This document shows, piece after piece, positions 53,971 through 64,000 of a stretch of DNA of 64,000 nt. The first letter of the stretch is position 1. Each line of letters opens with the position of its first letter. The stretch comes from Calendula officinalis (taxonomy: Eukaryota; Streptophyta; Magnoliopsida; Asterales; Asteraceae). Below the pieces are notes generated by a model, which was given only the letters and a program-made list of their open reading frames with translations, did not search any database and was not told the origin of the DNA. Where the stretch lies: NCBI GenBank assembly GCA_963853835.1, contig OY970829.1, positions 5,996,446 through 6,060,445 of the forward strand, written 5' to 3'. The translations under genes and the position numbers were made by a program.

Positions 53971-56900
53971 CTAGCTTTAAAGCCCCCGAATGGGCGGGCA
54001 TGCTTCGAGCAATAAATAGGAAAATAACAAAAATAATATTGTTTATTATTAAAATGATGATAAACTTTTTTTGATATATGAACAAATGATATACAAAATT
54101 TAGAGACGGTCTAAAACTTCTTTGTAAACAATATTTTTTGTTGAGTTTAAGGTGCTGTTTGGTAACATCTGAATAATTAATATCTGAATGATGCAGAGGT
54201 CTGAATGATTCAGACTTCCCCTGACATCTGTCCGATTAAGAGGCAGAATATGTTGAATTTTTGATTCAGAGGCTGATTAACAGGTCTTACCAAACGCTCT
54301 GAATCTGTCCGATTAAGAGGCTGACATCTTAACTGAATCATTAAGAGGCTTACCAAACAGCACCTTAGTCTAATTATCTTTTTAATTTTTGTTTGAAATC
54401 AAAAAGCAAATCGTCCCATATTTTCGTCCTTCAAAAACTTGTTCTTCAAGCAACTTCTTCAAAACCCAACAATTATGTATTGTACTTTAGAAAACACGCG
54501 TCTCTAACTACAATATCAAAGTAGCACAAAAATCCAGAAATGGCAGTTGTGGACCATTGATCTTTTGGACATCAATCAAATAACTGTCTTCTAGAGTCTT
54601 GTAAGTTGTAATTTGTAAAGCTGTCAAATACAACATAAATTACTTTTTCATTTAAGCAAAAAAAAAAAAAAGTAGCAAAAATGAAGGGTATTTTACCTAT
54701 TTCAAACTTAACAACGGTTTGTAATCGAACATTGTTGGGCCTAACAATAGCAAAATCAATGTAATGATTTTATAATAGACATACCCATGAATAAAGTACA
54801 TATCTTGATTTGGATACGACTTGAAGTCGTGACTTTGAACTTGAAAGTCAAAATGCATATTTTTCCTTACATAATTTATAAAATCGCTATCATTGGTGAT
54901 CGAATTTGGGAAGGGGGTACAAATTGACTTTCATGAACAAATGGACTGACCTTAATGACTTTAAAATTCGAGGGAAATTAACTTACAAAGCCAAAGCTTA
55001 TATATGTCCTTGATATGGTGGTATACAGGTTCATAATCGGTCTGCTTTTGCAATTATGGTTTATAATACTTTAAAATCGAATTGGGGTTCTTGAGAAACA
55101 ATTCAGATTACATAATCAGAATGAACTCTGTACAAAAAATATCGTATAAATAAAAAAAATGACTTTTTAGCTACAATGTTTGACTTTTTGGACGATTTTC
55201 AAGAACCCGATGCATCTATTGGTGATAAGTTTGTGCTAAGAAAGATACCAAATTGTGTATGAAAAATCACAAGTTTGACTTCAAGAGTCAAAGTGCAACT
55301 CTTTTCTTATATTTTAAAATGGACTACAATTTTGTTTCTAGTAACTGAAAAACCAACTTCTCAAAGCTTAACATACCTGCATTCCAGTCATCCAGTGTTC
55401 CATTTTCTTTCACTGGGCAAGTTGGTCATTAAAGCAACATCACTCTCCCACACCAAATAAGATTTAACACCATAAAAATGCTTGACCAGAATTGTTTTTT
55501 ATACAAAAACATAAAATGGGTAAAATGGGTTGTTTCGAAAGTGTTAAATGGTTATTACGTTAAACAGGTCATTAGAGGATCATACGAACATGGCCCAAAC
55601 GTGCATACTGAAAAATTCATGCATGCGGGTTATAAATGATTTATAAGTATGAGTCACTGTAAATTTAACCATTTTGAGAACACATCATAAAATTGTTTGA
55701 CTTTTATAAGTCAAACTAAATTTAATTATGATTACAAAACTATATTATTACAACAATTATCTATATTTCTTTATTAAACAGTTTAGGACATTTTAAACGT
55801 TTAAACACACTTTAAGTGAAGTTCGAACAATTTGACGCGTTATCAATTGAAACAACCCGAATTGACTCGTTTCATATGCATGTGTTGAAATTGCCACCAT
55901 TATCAAAGGATACATTTGTAACTTACTTGAAGCAGGCCATGCTTTTGAGAACCGAAATCGAAGAGCAAATCGTCCCATATTTTCATCCTTCAAAAACTTG
56001 TTCTTCAAGCAACTAAAAGAGACAACCAGGTCAAAACTAAATAAGTATAAGATTAAATAAACCACAATAAGTTTAATTTTACTAAAAGATAGAGAACCAG
56101 ATTCATTCACATAAAATCAAACAGTGAATCTCTTCAAATTAAAGAGACAACTCCTTTATCAAATTCACTTTGTTCAACATAGTTCATACTTCATATCTTT
56201 GATAATCCAATAAAATTATTCTGAAAAGTAAAATATAATATTAAAAACATATAAACATAATTAATACCGCTTTGAATGTGTTTTGAAAACATATTATGTT
56301 GATATATAAACATCTGAATATGCAATTCCCACAATTAGAACATCTGGTTCATCATGAATCTATATGTATTAAAAACATATAAAAAGAAATTATATGAAAG
56401 TTGTTTTAAAATGGCGTGACTTTAGTTAAAAGAAAAGGTGAGCCAAACTAATGTATGTTTATTAAAACGACAGAGACACACAACCTTAATTTTGACTAAA
56501 AAAGTCAAAAGTTGCAAACCAGGCAATTTAGAAACATCAATTAAAATTTAACAATATAAGTTTTACAAACATCAATTTGTTATTGAATTTGCATCATTGA
56601 TTTCCGTGAAACTTAATTTTGTAATCTAAGTTTTACAATCAACTAAAGTTTAAGTATTGTATGGTTCATGAAATTTGGTAGTTTAACATTACCAACCTCA
56701 ATAACCAGGATTCCAAGTGAGAGTAACAATTGAGCATACTGTTTTCTGAATCTGGTTTAATTATTGCTCTCCTCCCGTGTATTAAATAAACAACCCCTCA
56801 AAATAAAATTAAAAAACTAATTTAAAGATTAAGAGCAAGAGTAATTATAAAAAGAAAAAATAATCATGTTGTCAATTAATATGTGAATTCTAATGGTTTA

Positions 56901-57508
56901 AGTAGCAGAATTGGCCAATTCTAATTGAATAAGGAAATTCTAGTTTGAAAATTCACCACGAGTAACAAATTCAAGGAGGAGGCTGCAAATAGTTTGAATC
57001 ATTTTCCATTAGAATTCAACAATTTAATGCAAATTGTTACTGATTATAGCCCTAACAATCTTAATGCAAATTGTACATTCCATTTACAGATTCAAAAACC
57101 CTAATCTAATAACCGGTGCCAGAACCAATTTATGTTGGTCTTCGATTTGGGGAGGCGATGTGCGAGTTCGTCAAGTAGCAGACACCATGTAGGATCTGGT
57201 AATTGGATCCCGATTCGCAGTTGCAGGCCTTATCCTTATGGATCGAATTACACTCAATCGATCTAAAGGAAGAATTGATCTGGCGGTGTGAGATGATGAA
57301 TCAATCTGAATGCCGATGGGTTTGATGACACAGTTTGGTTTAGGGTATCAATTAGATTCGCCGTTGAGATTGTTATGCGTAGGATGCCGATGAGATGACC
57401 AGGTGGCAATTTTCGCAATTACATGTCAGCAAAAGGGACGAATTAGAATGGGCTAAAAGGACATGTGGCCAAACTAAAATCAAATTTAGGCTGCATATAT
57501 AGGAGAAG
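53971..57508 (-). mobile_element. Helitron 3' end with probable non-autonomous body
   Basis: On the minus strand 54000-53971 reads a GC hairpin (GCCCGCCC/GGGGGC), then TTTAAAG and CTAG followed by T: a Helitron 3' terminus. The body must extend right; its 5' end is not fixed, and 57508 is only the next Helitron boundary. The stretch has no supported gene. A 50-bp segment (54406-54455) recurs at 55965-56014 almost unchanged. Confidence 0.4.
54151..54364. mobile_element. Harbinger-like MITE, 214 bp
   Basis: The ends GGTGCTGTTTGGTAA and the complement of GGTGCTGTTTGGTAAG are flanked by TAA and TTA. Interior holds repeated CTGAATCATTAAGAGG-type motifs. Inserted within the Helitron body. Confidence 0.8.
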
Positions 57509-58130
57509 ATAGCTTCATAGCCCGTCCCGATGGGCGGGCTAGTTTCAAAAATTAAAATGCATAACAACGAAAAAAACGTAAGAAATCATATAGCCAATCA
57601 TTATTGATATGATGAATAAACGTTTTGTTGTACATGAATACTTGGTAAACATAAATCAAAAACGAAATAAAGCTTCTTTGTATATGAAATTTGTCGTTGA
57701 GTTTATGTAGTTACCATCTTCGTTGCAATAAATAACTTTCAAGACTTTCTTGCTCTTCACTTGAAACATCGACATATAGTTGGGCATGTGATAATACCGA
57801 TGTTTTGTGGAACAAACCTACCTGTGACAATGTTTGCTCTTGGTTTTTATTAATAGTCATTGCAAAACGTAGTTGAACAGGAAAATTTCTTCGCTTCAAT
57901 TTGAAAGACATCTTGTTGTCGAAAGAACTAATAACCATACGCGATATATGGCAAACTATACCAGCTTTGCCACCTGATATGATATTACCTTCATTTATCT
58001 TAATTCCATTATTAACATTTGTACCCTAGCTCTGTTGCATAATTCTACTTTTGATGAATGTTCTACATGCACATTATAGGAGCATCCGAGCATTTATTTT
58101 TAACTTCAATATATGATACGGGACACCTGA
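57509..58130 (-). pseudogene. Helitron helicase (PIF1-like) C-terminal remnant and 3' hairpin
   Basis: Minus-strand frame 57938-57711 encodes KLKRRNFPVQLRFAMTINKN, a QTLSQVGLF and a SHAQLYVDVS motif. This is the last helicase motif block of plant Helitron Rep/Hel proteins. Upstream (to about 58130) further pieces are recognisable in broken frames. Downstream on the same strand, at 57539-57520, is a hairpin (GCCCGCCCATCGGGACGGGC) followed by TATGAAG and CTAT, a decayed 3' end matching the one at 53971. The order helicase, then 3' hairpin, is as expected. The Rep domain is absent. Confidence 0.7.
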
Positions 58131-59221
58131 CATTTTTAGAGTATTCAAGAATTTTATGGTGTAAAGATCTAGCCTAAACATAGTATCATTAACCATTTCG
58201 TGTGTTAGTGTTGATGATAATATGTTTGGATTATAACATATTTTTTGAATCATGACATTTTTTTTTTCAATTTTTAATGAGTATACTCATTTCGTAAAGA
58301 ATTTAATTTTAAGAACTTTGACATTTTTAAAATTTTTTATTTACAAATAAAAAACAAAGTTATGACTGAAAAACAAACGGGGAGAAAACATGAATATATT
58401 TCCATGTAAGAGATAACTTAATTGACCATTATGCCATTTGAGTCACACAGTGAGTCATCATTTTGATGCATTCTGATTGGATGGCCATTTCATGTCACAT
58501 TTACATGCCATCAAAGATAATTCAAGTCCTTGTGTCATATATAAGTGGTAGACTAGGTTACATATGACTAGAATTCATGAACATAAAAACTAATGTGTTA
58601 TTTATTTATATTTTGTACTTTTTAGGACTGTTTCATCCCAACAAAAATGCATAACATTTGCTATATCACTTTATTTTTAAGATATGGACCCTTTTTTTGG
58701 TGGTGTAAAAGATCTATTTTAATCTTACTACCATATTAATTTAAGAAATGGTATTTAGTCCTACTATTTAGACCTATTTAGATGTCTACCCACCTGATAG
58801 TTATACATGTGTATTCCACTAATTCTCTCTCCTAATATTATCCCTTGATTCTGACAGATGTCTTGATCTAATGAGTAAGCGTATGGATAAGTCTAAATGG
58901 TATGCCTAAATACTTACTTTATTAATTTACCCGTGAATGCTATCGTATATTCATGAGGTTAATAAGCTAACAAATCTCCTTGATACATCTCACTGATAAT
59001 CAATCAGTGTTGTTTCATCATAAAATGAAAATATGTATTGTTTCTTATTAAATTTTATTATTTAATCTTTTAATTTATAAAATAATTAACATGTGTAATT
59101 CATTGATTCTCTAATTTAATCTAATCTTATACTTTGATTTGAAAATTTATGTTGATCAAATAAATAAAAACATAAGTAAAAAGATTTACTATGAAACAAT
59201 ATCACTCTCAGTGAAAATCAC
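58131..59221. other. intergenic, nothing identified
   Basis: AT-rich; no gene or element boundary supported. Confidence 0.4.
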
Positions 59222-59224
59222 TAA

Positions 59225-59538
59225 GACCGTTCGGTATGGGACGGATCCCATGAGCGTGGTCATGAGGTGGCAGCATGGCCACGGCGTTAGGCTTCGGGGA
59301 ATACCGCCCCCCCTTAACGGCGTGGGGTGCGGTGGTGAAGAATCGGGGGCACGACAACGTATCTCAACGGAGTGGAATGGGAGGGTTTGTGACCGTTGAG
59401 AGGGACTTTCGAGGGGGTTAAGTGGTATGGTATGGTGTGGTGGGTATTTCCTGGATAGAGTGGTGTGGTGTGATTGCTGAGGTGGCAGATGATGTGACAA
59501 AAATTATCAAGTGGTGGTGAGGCCCATACCTGATAGCC
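59225..59538. mobile_element. Tourist-like PIF/Harbinger MITE, copy 2
   Basis: The ends GACCGTTCGGTATGGG and the complement of GGCTATCAGGTATGGG have TAA at 59222-59224 and 59539-59541. Inverted copy of 3384-3692, with a near-identical GC-rich interior. Confidence 0.88.
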
Positions 59539-59541
59539 TAA

Positions 59542-61319
59542 CACCTAGTACGTTAAAGCTTATACCAAAGTTACTAAATCCACTTTCGTCGAATGACTCA
59601 ATCATTGCATACTCTTCACTTGATCTTGCTATCAACTTTCTATATATCATCTTTAATTTCTTTATGTATTTCCAATTCATGTGTTGGTTGAGTACTTGAG
59701 TCGATATAAAACTTTAATCATTTTTAATGCTAGCTAGCATAGCCTTTGGTCATGAACCTCGAGCTCTTAGGGACCATTTTCTTTCCAACTATAATTATCA
59801 TTAAACTACATCTTTCAACATTATTCTCTTCGTCCATACAATTTGAAGTTTCAATATATAAAGTCTTTAACAATCAAATGCCTACTATACCTATAACATG
59901 TCAAAATTGAAGTTTTCTAGTGGACCATATTGTTCTATAAAAAAAATAGATTAATTGAAAAAAATAATATACATATTCAATTTTGTTCTAACTCTTTATA
60001 ATATTTATAATACAGAATAACTTATAGACCCGTGTGATATACAGATGTCTTTAGTATTAAATTTCGTAAGAAACTTCTCAATATTAAGAAAAACAAAGAA
60101 AAAAAAAACAATTTCGAAATACCAATCAATCAATCAAGCTAAAATGGAAAAGGTGTAAGAACGTAATTTTTCTCCTTTCCTATGTTATGAATTGATAATA
60201 AAAACTATAGTCGATCATTGTGAATTGTGAACAATCATATATGTATCCCTCATAGATTCGGCTATTACGTTGTTAGAAAGCAAATATTAAGAAAGACTAA
60301 AAACAATCCTATTAAATAGTTGTTTTCATAATGCTAATGTGTTAATATGACATCTCTCACCGATTCGTCAGTTTTCTCATCACTTCTCTTCCATCATTAG
60401 CATGGTCTAATCCTCGCCTCTTCTTCCCCCAATTTGTCTATTAACAGAAGAGAAATGAGACGAGAAATCTAGAGAGAAGGGAGGAAAGAGTTTTTTTTTA
60501 ATAATATTTTAAAAAATATTTTCTTTTTATTTTTTTTGTCTATTATTTTTATAATAAAATTTTAAAGGCGTCTTTCTGCCACAAAGTGGATGTGGCAAGA
60601 ATCCTAAAGAACGACAGGTTGCATTTACATTAGCTTATGTGATGATCATCATCACCACCACCAAACATTACCTTTATTAACAATACTCTATTAATTTCTT
60701 AGTACTAATCAATAGTATTATGAGTAACATTTCCAATAATTGCTCTTACTTGTAATATCATTATTAATGAACATGCTGCCTTCAAAGGGGGTAAGAAAGA
60801 AAGCTTAGGTGAATGCTCAAATCACGGTTTTATTTAAGGAGGTACGGTAAATGCAACCGCATATTACCCTATTTTAGAAGGGGCCAACTTTATGTATGTT
60901 GTCATCTTCATTGTTGTTCCAAACTTATTCTTAGGCTACCTCTGAAATTTGTGTTTGTACTCTGTCTTATAAAGTTTGAGTACATGATTTTTTTTGTGAT
61001 GAGGTCGATTTTTTTAGTGGGTACGCACGAATATATAATGATAAGTATTTCGGGGTAAGAAACTCAATTCTAGTCAAATTAAAACTTCTAATTATCCAGT
61101 TGGGAAATAATTAATAACTACATAATAATATTAAATATCGTCTCATACATAATATTCTTATAATTAATATTTAATTTAATTATTATCAAATTACAATGAA
61201 AATCCCTATAACATCAAATGTTACAGTTTAATTCTCGTTACAACAATTCAAACTCTTTAACTAATTATGTCAAAAACCCTACATTAACAATCATCTAGTT
61301 AAAATAATATTTTATTAAG
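59542..61319. other. intergenic, 1.8 kb
   Basis: AT-rich. Short open frames (for example 60813-61058) have no recognisable family. Nothing else supported. Confidence 0.4.
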
Positions 61320-61659
61320 GTTTTTTTTAACGTATGTCTCTATGGCATACGACAAGGGGTGATTTTTACACCACAATTTTTATGGCAAGTCCCATAATCA
61401 TTGCTTAACTTGGTTGTACAGTTAGCTGTCAAACTTGTACAATGTGATATAAGCATTAAAATTTGTGGTGTAGAATTGAATTCCCATACGATAACGTGCA
61501 TTTAATGAGGCACTAATTACCATTTAAATAGAATATCGAATTTAATGCATCATCTAAAACGATATTTCTTATAGTACATTAATGTTATTCAATGCATATT
61601 TTGAAAATTACCACTTCATTAATGGATGTTTTCGCCCCAAGGGCATACGTTAAAAAAAC
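61320..61659. mobile_element. possible TIR MITE
   Basis: Inverted ends TTTTTTTTAACGTATGTC and the complement of GTTTTTTTAACGTATGCC, 340 bp apart; inner GGCATACG motifs also mirrored. TSD unresolved. Confidence 0.45.
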
Positions 61660-61807
61660 ACAGTAACATAAAAGTTAAAAATGTTTATATCGTGTGATAA
61701 CTTTTAATATACACGTAGATAAATTACAATAGTCCTTTTTAAGAAAAATTGAAACAAAAAGAGAGAGAATTTTCAGTAGATTCCATCATCGATCAATTCA
61801 ACCAACC

Positions 61808-62695
61808 TCATCGTTGTTTCATAACAGAAGTAATCCCTCGTGAAATCTCATGAACAGTGGCGCCATTGTTATGAAACCCCAAGCAACCTAACAACCCTGA
61901 CTTGTACGGCAAGTAAGTCTTCCTCCTCATCTCCTCCGCCACCGCCCTGTTCGCCGTGTAATGCATTTCATGCGCTGATACTTTCCGCTTCACCGACCCC
62001 ACAACTGACCTGCAACTCTCCGTACTTCGGAAGCTCGAATTCTTAACACCATGATCATCATCATCATCAGCAGCAGCTCCTTTTCTTATTCTCGAGTATT
62101 TATTGATCACCGGAACTTTGTTTCTCCTCGCACTGCCCTCCGACGCACTTCGAAACAGTAGCAGGTTCTTAAGGTTCCATTTATTGTACCATGTCAGTGT
62201 GTTCTTCTGATTGTTTTCATCTTCGGATAAAATATCGGAGATTCTGAACGATGATGAGGATGATGATGATGCTTTGTGAGTGGTTCTAGTTGTGGTGGTT
62301 GTTTTTCTTCCTCGTTTTGGTGGGTTTTGAGTGTATTGGGTTTGATGATCACCAGGTGCTTGATAAAATGCTTCAGTGAAAGGATCAAAATCTTTCTTTT
62401 TACAAAATGAAGATGGTTGTGCGAAGTGTGAAGTTGGTGATTTAGGAGGATCTAACGGCTTGATTTGACCGCCATGGAAGAGCTCGTCGGCGGCGGAGAT
62501 GGATGGAGGTTGTATTTGTCCGGCGAAATCAAATGCGAAATCGTCATCTTGTGGAAAGGCGAGGGTGTGGATGGGGCTGGTGGGTGCGCTGTAGAAGAAA
62601 TTGGCCGGAATTCGGTGAGGGCTAGAAGGTGCGGTGGTGTACGGAGTAGTTCCGGTGCTGACGACCGGCGATGCAATCATGATTGGTGACTCCAT
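61808..62695 (-). CDS. DUF1645 family plant protein
   Basis: Single exon, 295 aa; the ATG at 62695 (MESPIMIASPVVSTGTTPY) gives a family-like start. Order of parts: a Ser/Thr/Pro-rich N-terminus with SPHRIPANFFYSAPTSP, the acidic-aromatic motif DDDFAFDFAG (about 51-60), a basic stretch PPKRGRK (about 124-130) followed by Thr and Ser runs, then the conserved block RISDILSEDE...WYNKWNLKNLLLFRSASEG. Near the C-terminus is the signature EMHYTANRAVAEEMRRKTYLPYK then SGLLGCLGF. This is the DUF1645 domain; the rice member OsSGL affects grain length and stress tolerance. No enzymatic motif. Codon use is GC-richer than its surroundings, as for other genes here. A weak TATA-like sequence (ACATATAGG) sits about 90 bp upstream. 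Confidence 0.87.
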   Translation of the reverse strand: MESPIMIASPVVSTGTTPYTTAPSSPHRIPANFFYSAPTSPIHTLAFPQDDDFAFDFAGQIQPPSISAADELFHGGQIKPLDPPKSPTSHFAQPSSFCKKKDFDPFTEAFYQAPGDHQTQYTQNPPKRGRKTTTTTRTTHKASSSSSSSFRISDILSEDENNQKNTLTWYNKWNLKNLLLFRSASEGSARRNKVPVINKYSRIRKGAAADDDDDHGVKNSSFRSTESCRSVVGSVKRKVSAHEMHYTANRAVAEEMRRKTYLPYKSGLLGCLGFHNNGATVHEISRGITSVMKQR

Positions 62696-62908
62696 GAGAA
62701 AGAAGGAATTCGAAGCTAAAAGTTGTAGTTAAAGAGATGGAGATGGACGCCTTTTTTCGCTTTTGGAGTTGTGGCTGACCCCTATATGTATTTTTAATCA
62801 TGATTAATTTAATTTGTACACTTTATGGTAAATTACATTTTTTGTCCTATGGTTTATGAAAAATTAAGAAACTCGTCAATTTATCCAGCTTATTAGCTTA
62901 AGAAAATA

Positions 62909-63218
62909 CTACATCTTTATCAAAATAAGTGATAGATTTGACATTTCACGATTTTTAAAGTAAAAGATTATAATGTGAGTTAAGATAGATTAAAATAGAT
63001 AGTTAGTGGATAATGAGACCCACTTCTTTTAAAAAAGTGATATTAATAATGTTTAAAAGTAAAAAGTAAGGTATAAATGTAATTTCACATTATTAAAGTA
63101 TATAGTTAGTGGAGATTGAGTCCCATTTTTTTTTATCAAATAAAGAAACTTTTAGAAGTTTATCACTTATTTTGTTCCACCCTAAATGAAAAATGCATCA
63201 CTTATTTTGATACGGAGG
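62909..63218. mobile_element. Stowaway-like MITE, right end cut by a LINE
   Basis: Left end CTACATCTTTATCAAAATAA after TA; right end reaches ATACGGAGG and then meets the poly-T (minus-strand poly-A) of the LINE. The last few bases and right TA are missing. Confidence 0.78.
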
Positions 63219-64000
63219 TTTTTTTTTTCTTTCTTTTTAACAGTAAAAAAGAAGGCAACGGGTCGAGCTTCGACATTGTCATCACCATCCCGAGGACCTC
63301 CAAAAATATTATAAAACGACAGTCTAGCAAAATGCTAGACTAAACAAAAAGTACATTACAACGGGTTTTTCAACCAATCAACCCACGAGATCTTAATTTT
63401 TTGATTTCGGTGGGTGATCCAAGAAAAAGAAAATAACATAATACTATCTACTATATCCGATTTACGAATTTTACCACTATTAAAAACTAAAGAATTCCTA
63501 TATCTTCAAATCATTCAAGACGTGGTATACCTAATAACTTGCATCTTAGTTCTCTGATTTTGTGCATTAGATAAATTATCACATAAATCCCACCAATGAT
63601 TGAACGAAGCAGTGATCCAATAATCAAGCACACACCATTAATATATTGACTTCCAAATATCGACTGCCGTAGCGCAAGCGAATATAAGATGCGAACTAGT
63701 TTCACAATAATCATTGCAAACCGGTCACATAATCGATTCTATTTCCATTCCTCTTCTTAACAAATTGAATCGCGTCGGTAATCGGTCTATATGAAGTCTC
63801 CATATGAATACATTTACTTTAATAGGGATAGAATTACACCACTTCAAATTTGTGTTCATCCCGGGGAAAAGGATGTCATTGATATGTTTTCGAGTACTAC
63901 CAACCGAAAAGTCACAATTGTCCCCTAAAATTCCAACATACTTTGTCCTTACCATCGGATAGACGTACATCGCTAATAATTGCCATTAAGTTTTCATATT
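63219..64000 (-). mobile_element. L1-type LINE, 3' part, continues beyond the window
   Basis: On the minus strand the poly-A tail lies at 63230-63219. Upstream of a short 3'UTR, the ORF2 C-terminus reads FSVGSTRKHINDILFPGM, WCNSIPIKVNVFIWRL and LPTRFNLLRRGMEIESI (63970-63725). After a stop, PVCND, SSHLIFACATA and WKSI follow in broken frames (63725-63511). This is the zf-RVT region of the same LINE family as 19956-20728. Several stops make it non-functional here; the 5' part is outside. Confidence 0.85.

Noticed and set aside
59189..59544. Overlapping ORFs at 59.2-59.5 kb and the similar ones at 3.4-3.9 kb
   Set aside because: They are translations of the two GC-rich Tourist MITE copies.

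Overview
The window is nuclear DNA of a flowering plant. The genes have short GT-AG introns and plant-specific families (CDPK-related kinase, plant cyanin-like cupredoxin, DUF1645). The intergenic space is AT-rich and packed with the usual angiosperm transposon classes: hAT, PIF/Harbinger, Stowaway and Mutator MITEs, Helitrons, LINEs, a TRIM and a large LTR element. A eudicot is likely; I cannot name the species from sequence alone.

Layout. 1-11 kb: one small single-exon membrane protein gene (4305-4766) among MITEs, plus a tandem TRIM nested in a MITE (5214-6112). 11.3-20.8 kb: a 5'-truncated LINE carrying a complete 8.4-kb gag-only LTR retrotransposon; both insertions keep their target-site duplications. 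21-33 kb: no convincing host gene; hAT, Harbinger and Stowaway elements, a Mutator element with long inverted repeats and a gene-like interior (26537-27767), a tandem array of tRNA-like pol III cassettes (29252-29690), a degenerate repeat field ending in a long TA tract, and a Helitron end with an RPA-like gene fragment (31544-32268).

33-63 kb is the gene-bearing part. A cyclophilin-40 homologue (33210-35850, +, 7 exons) faces an ARMC6-like armadillo protein (35991-38399, -, 7 exons), with only 140 bp between their stop codons. A two-exon secreted cupredoxin follows (39761-40724, +). Next is a CDPK-related kinase (43348-53238, +, 11 exons, 575 aa) whose 1.7-kb coding sequence is spread over almost 10 kb because its introns carry at least eight transposon-derived segments. 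53.5-59.5 kb holds Helitron remnants and MITEs. A DUF1645 gene (61808-62695, -) and a LINE running off the right edge close the window.

The genes do not form a pathway. CYP40 is an Hsp90 co-chaperone and the CRK a membrane-anchored kinase; the others are a secreted copper-protein relative and poorly characterised plant proteins. Exon structures below were built by hand: every junction obeys GT-AG, the reading frame stays open throughout, and the joined proteins match family length. The most notable points are the loss of several active-site residues in CYP40 while its Hsp90 clamp is kept, the layered and datable insertions, the tRNA-like array and the unusual gag-only element.
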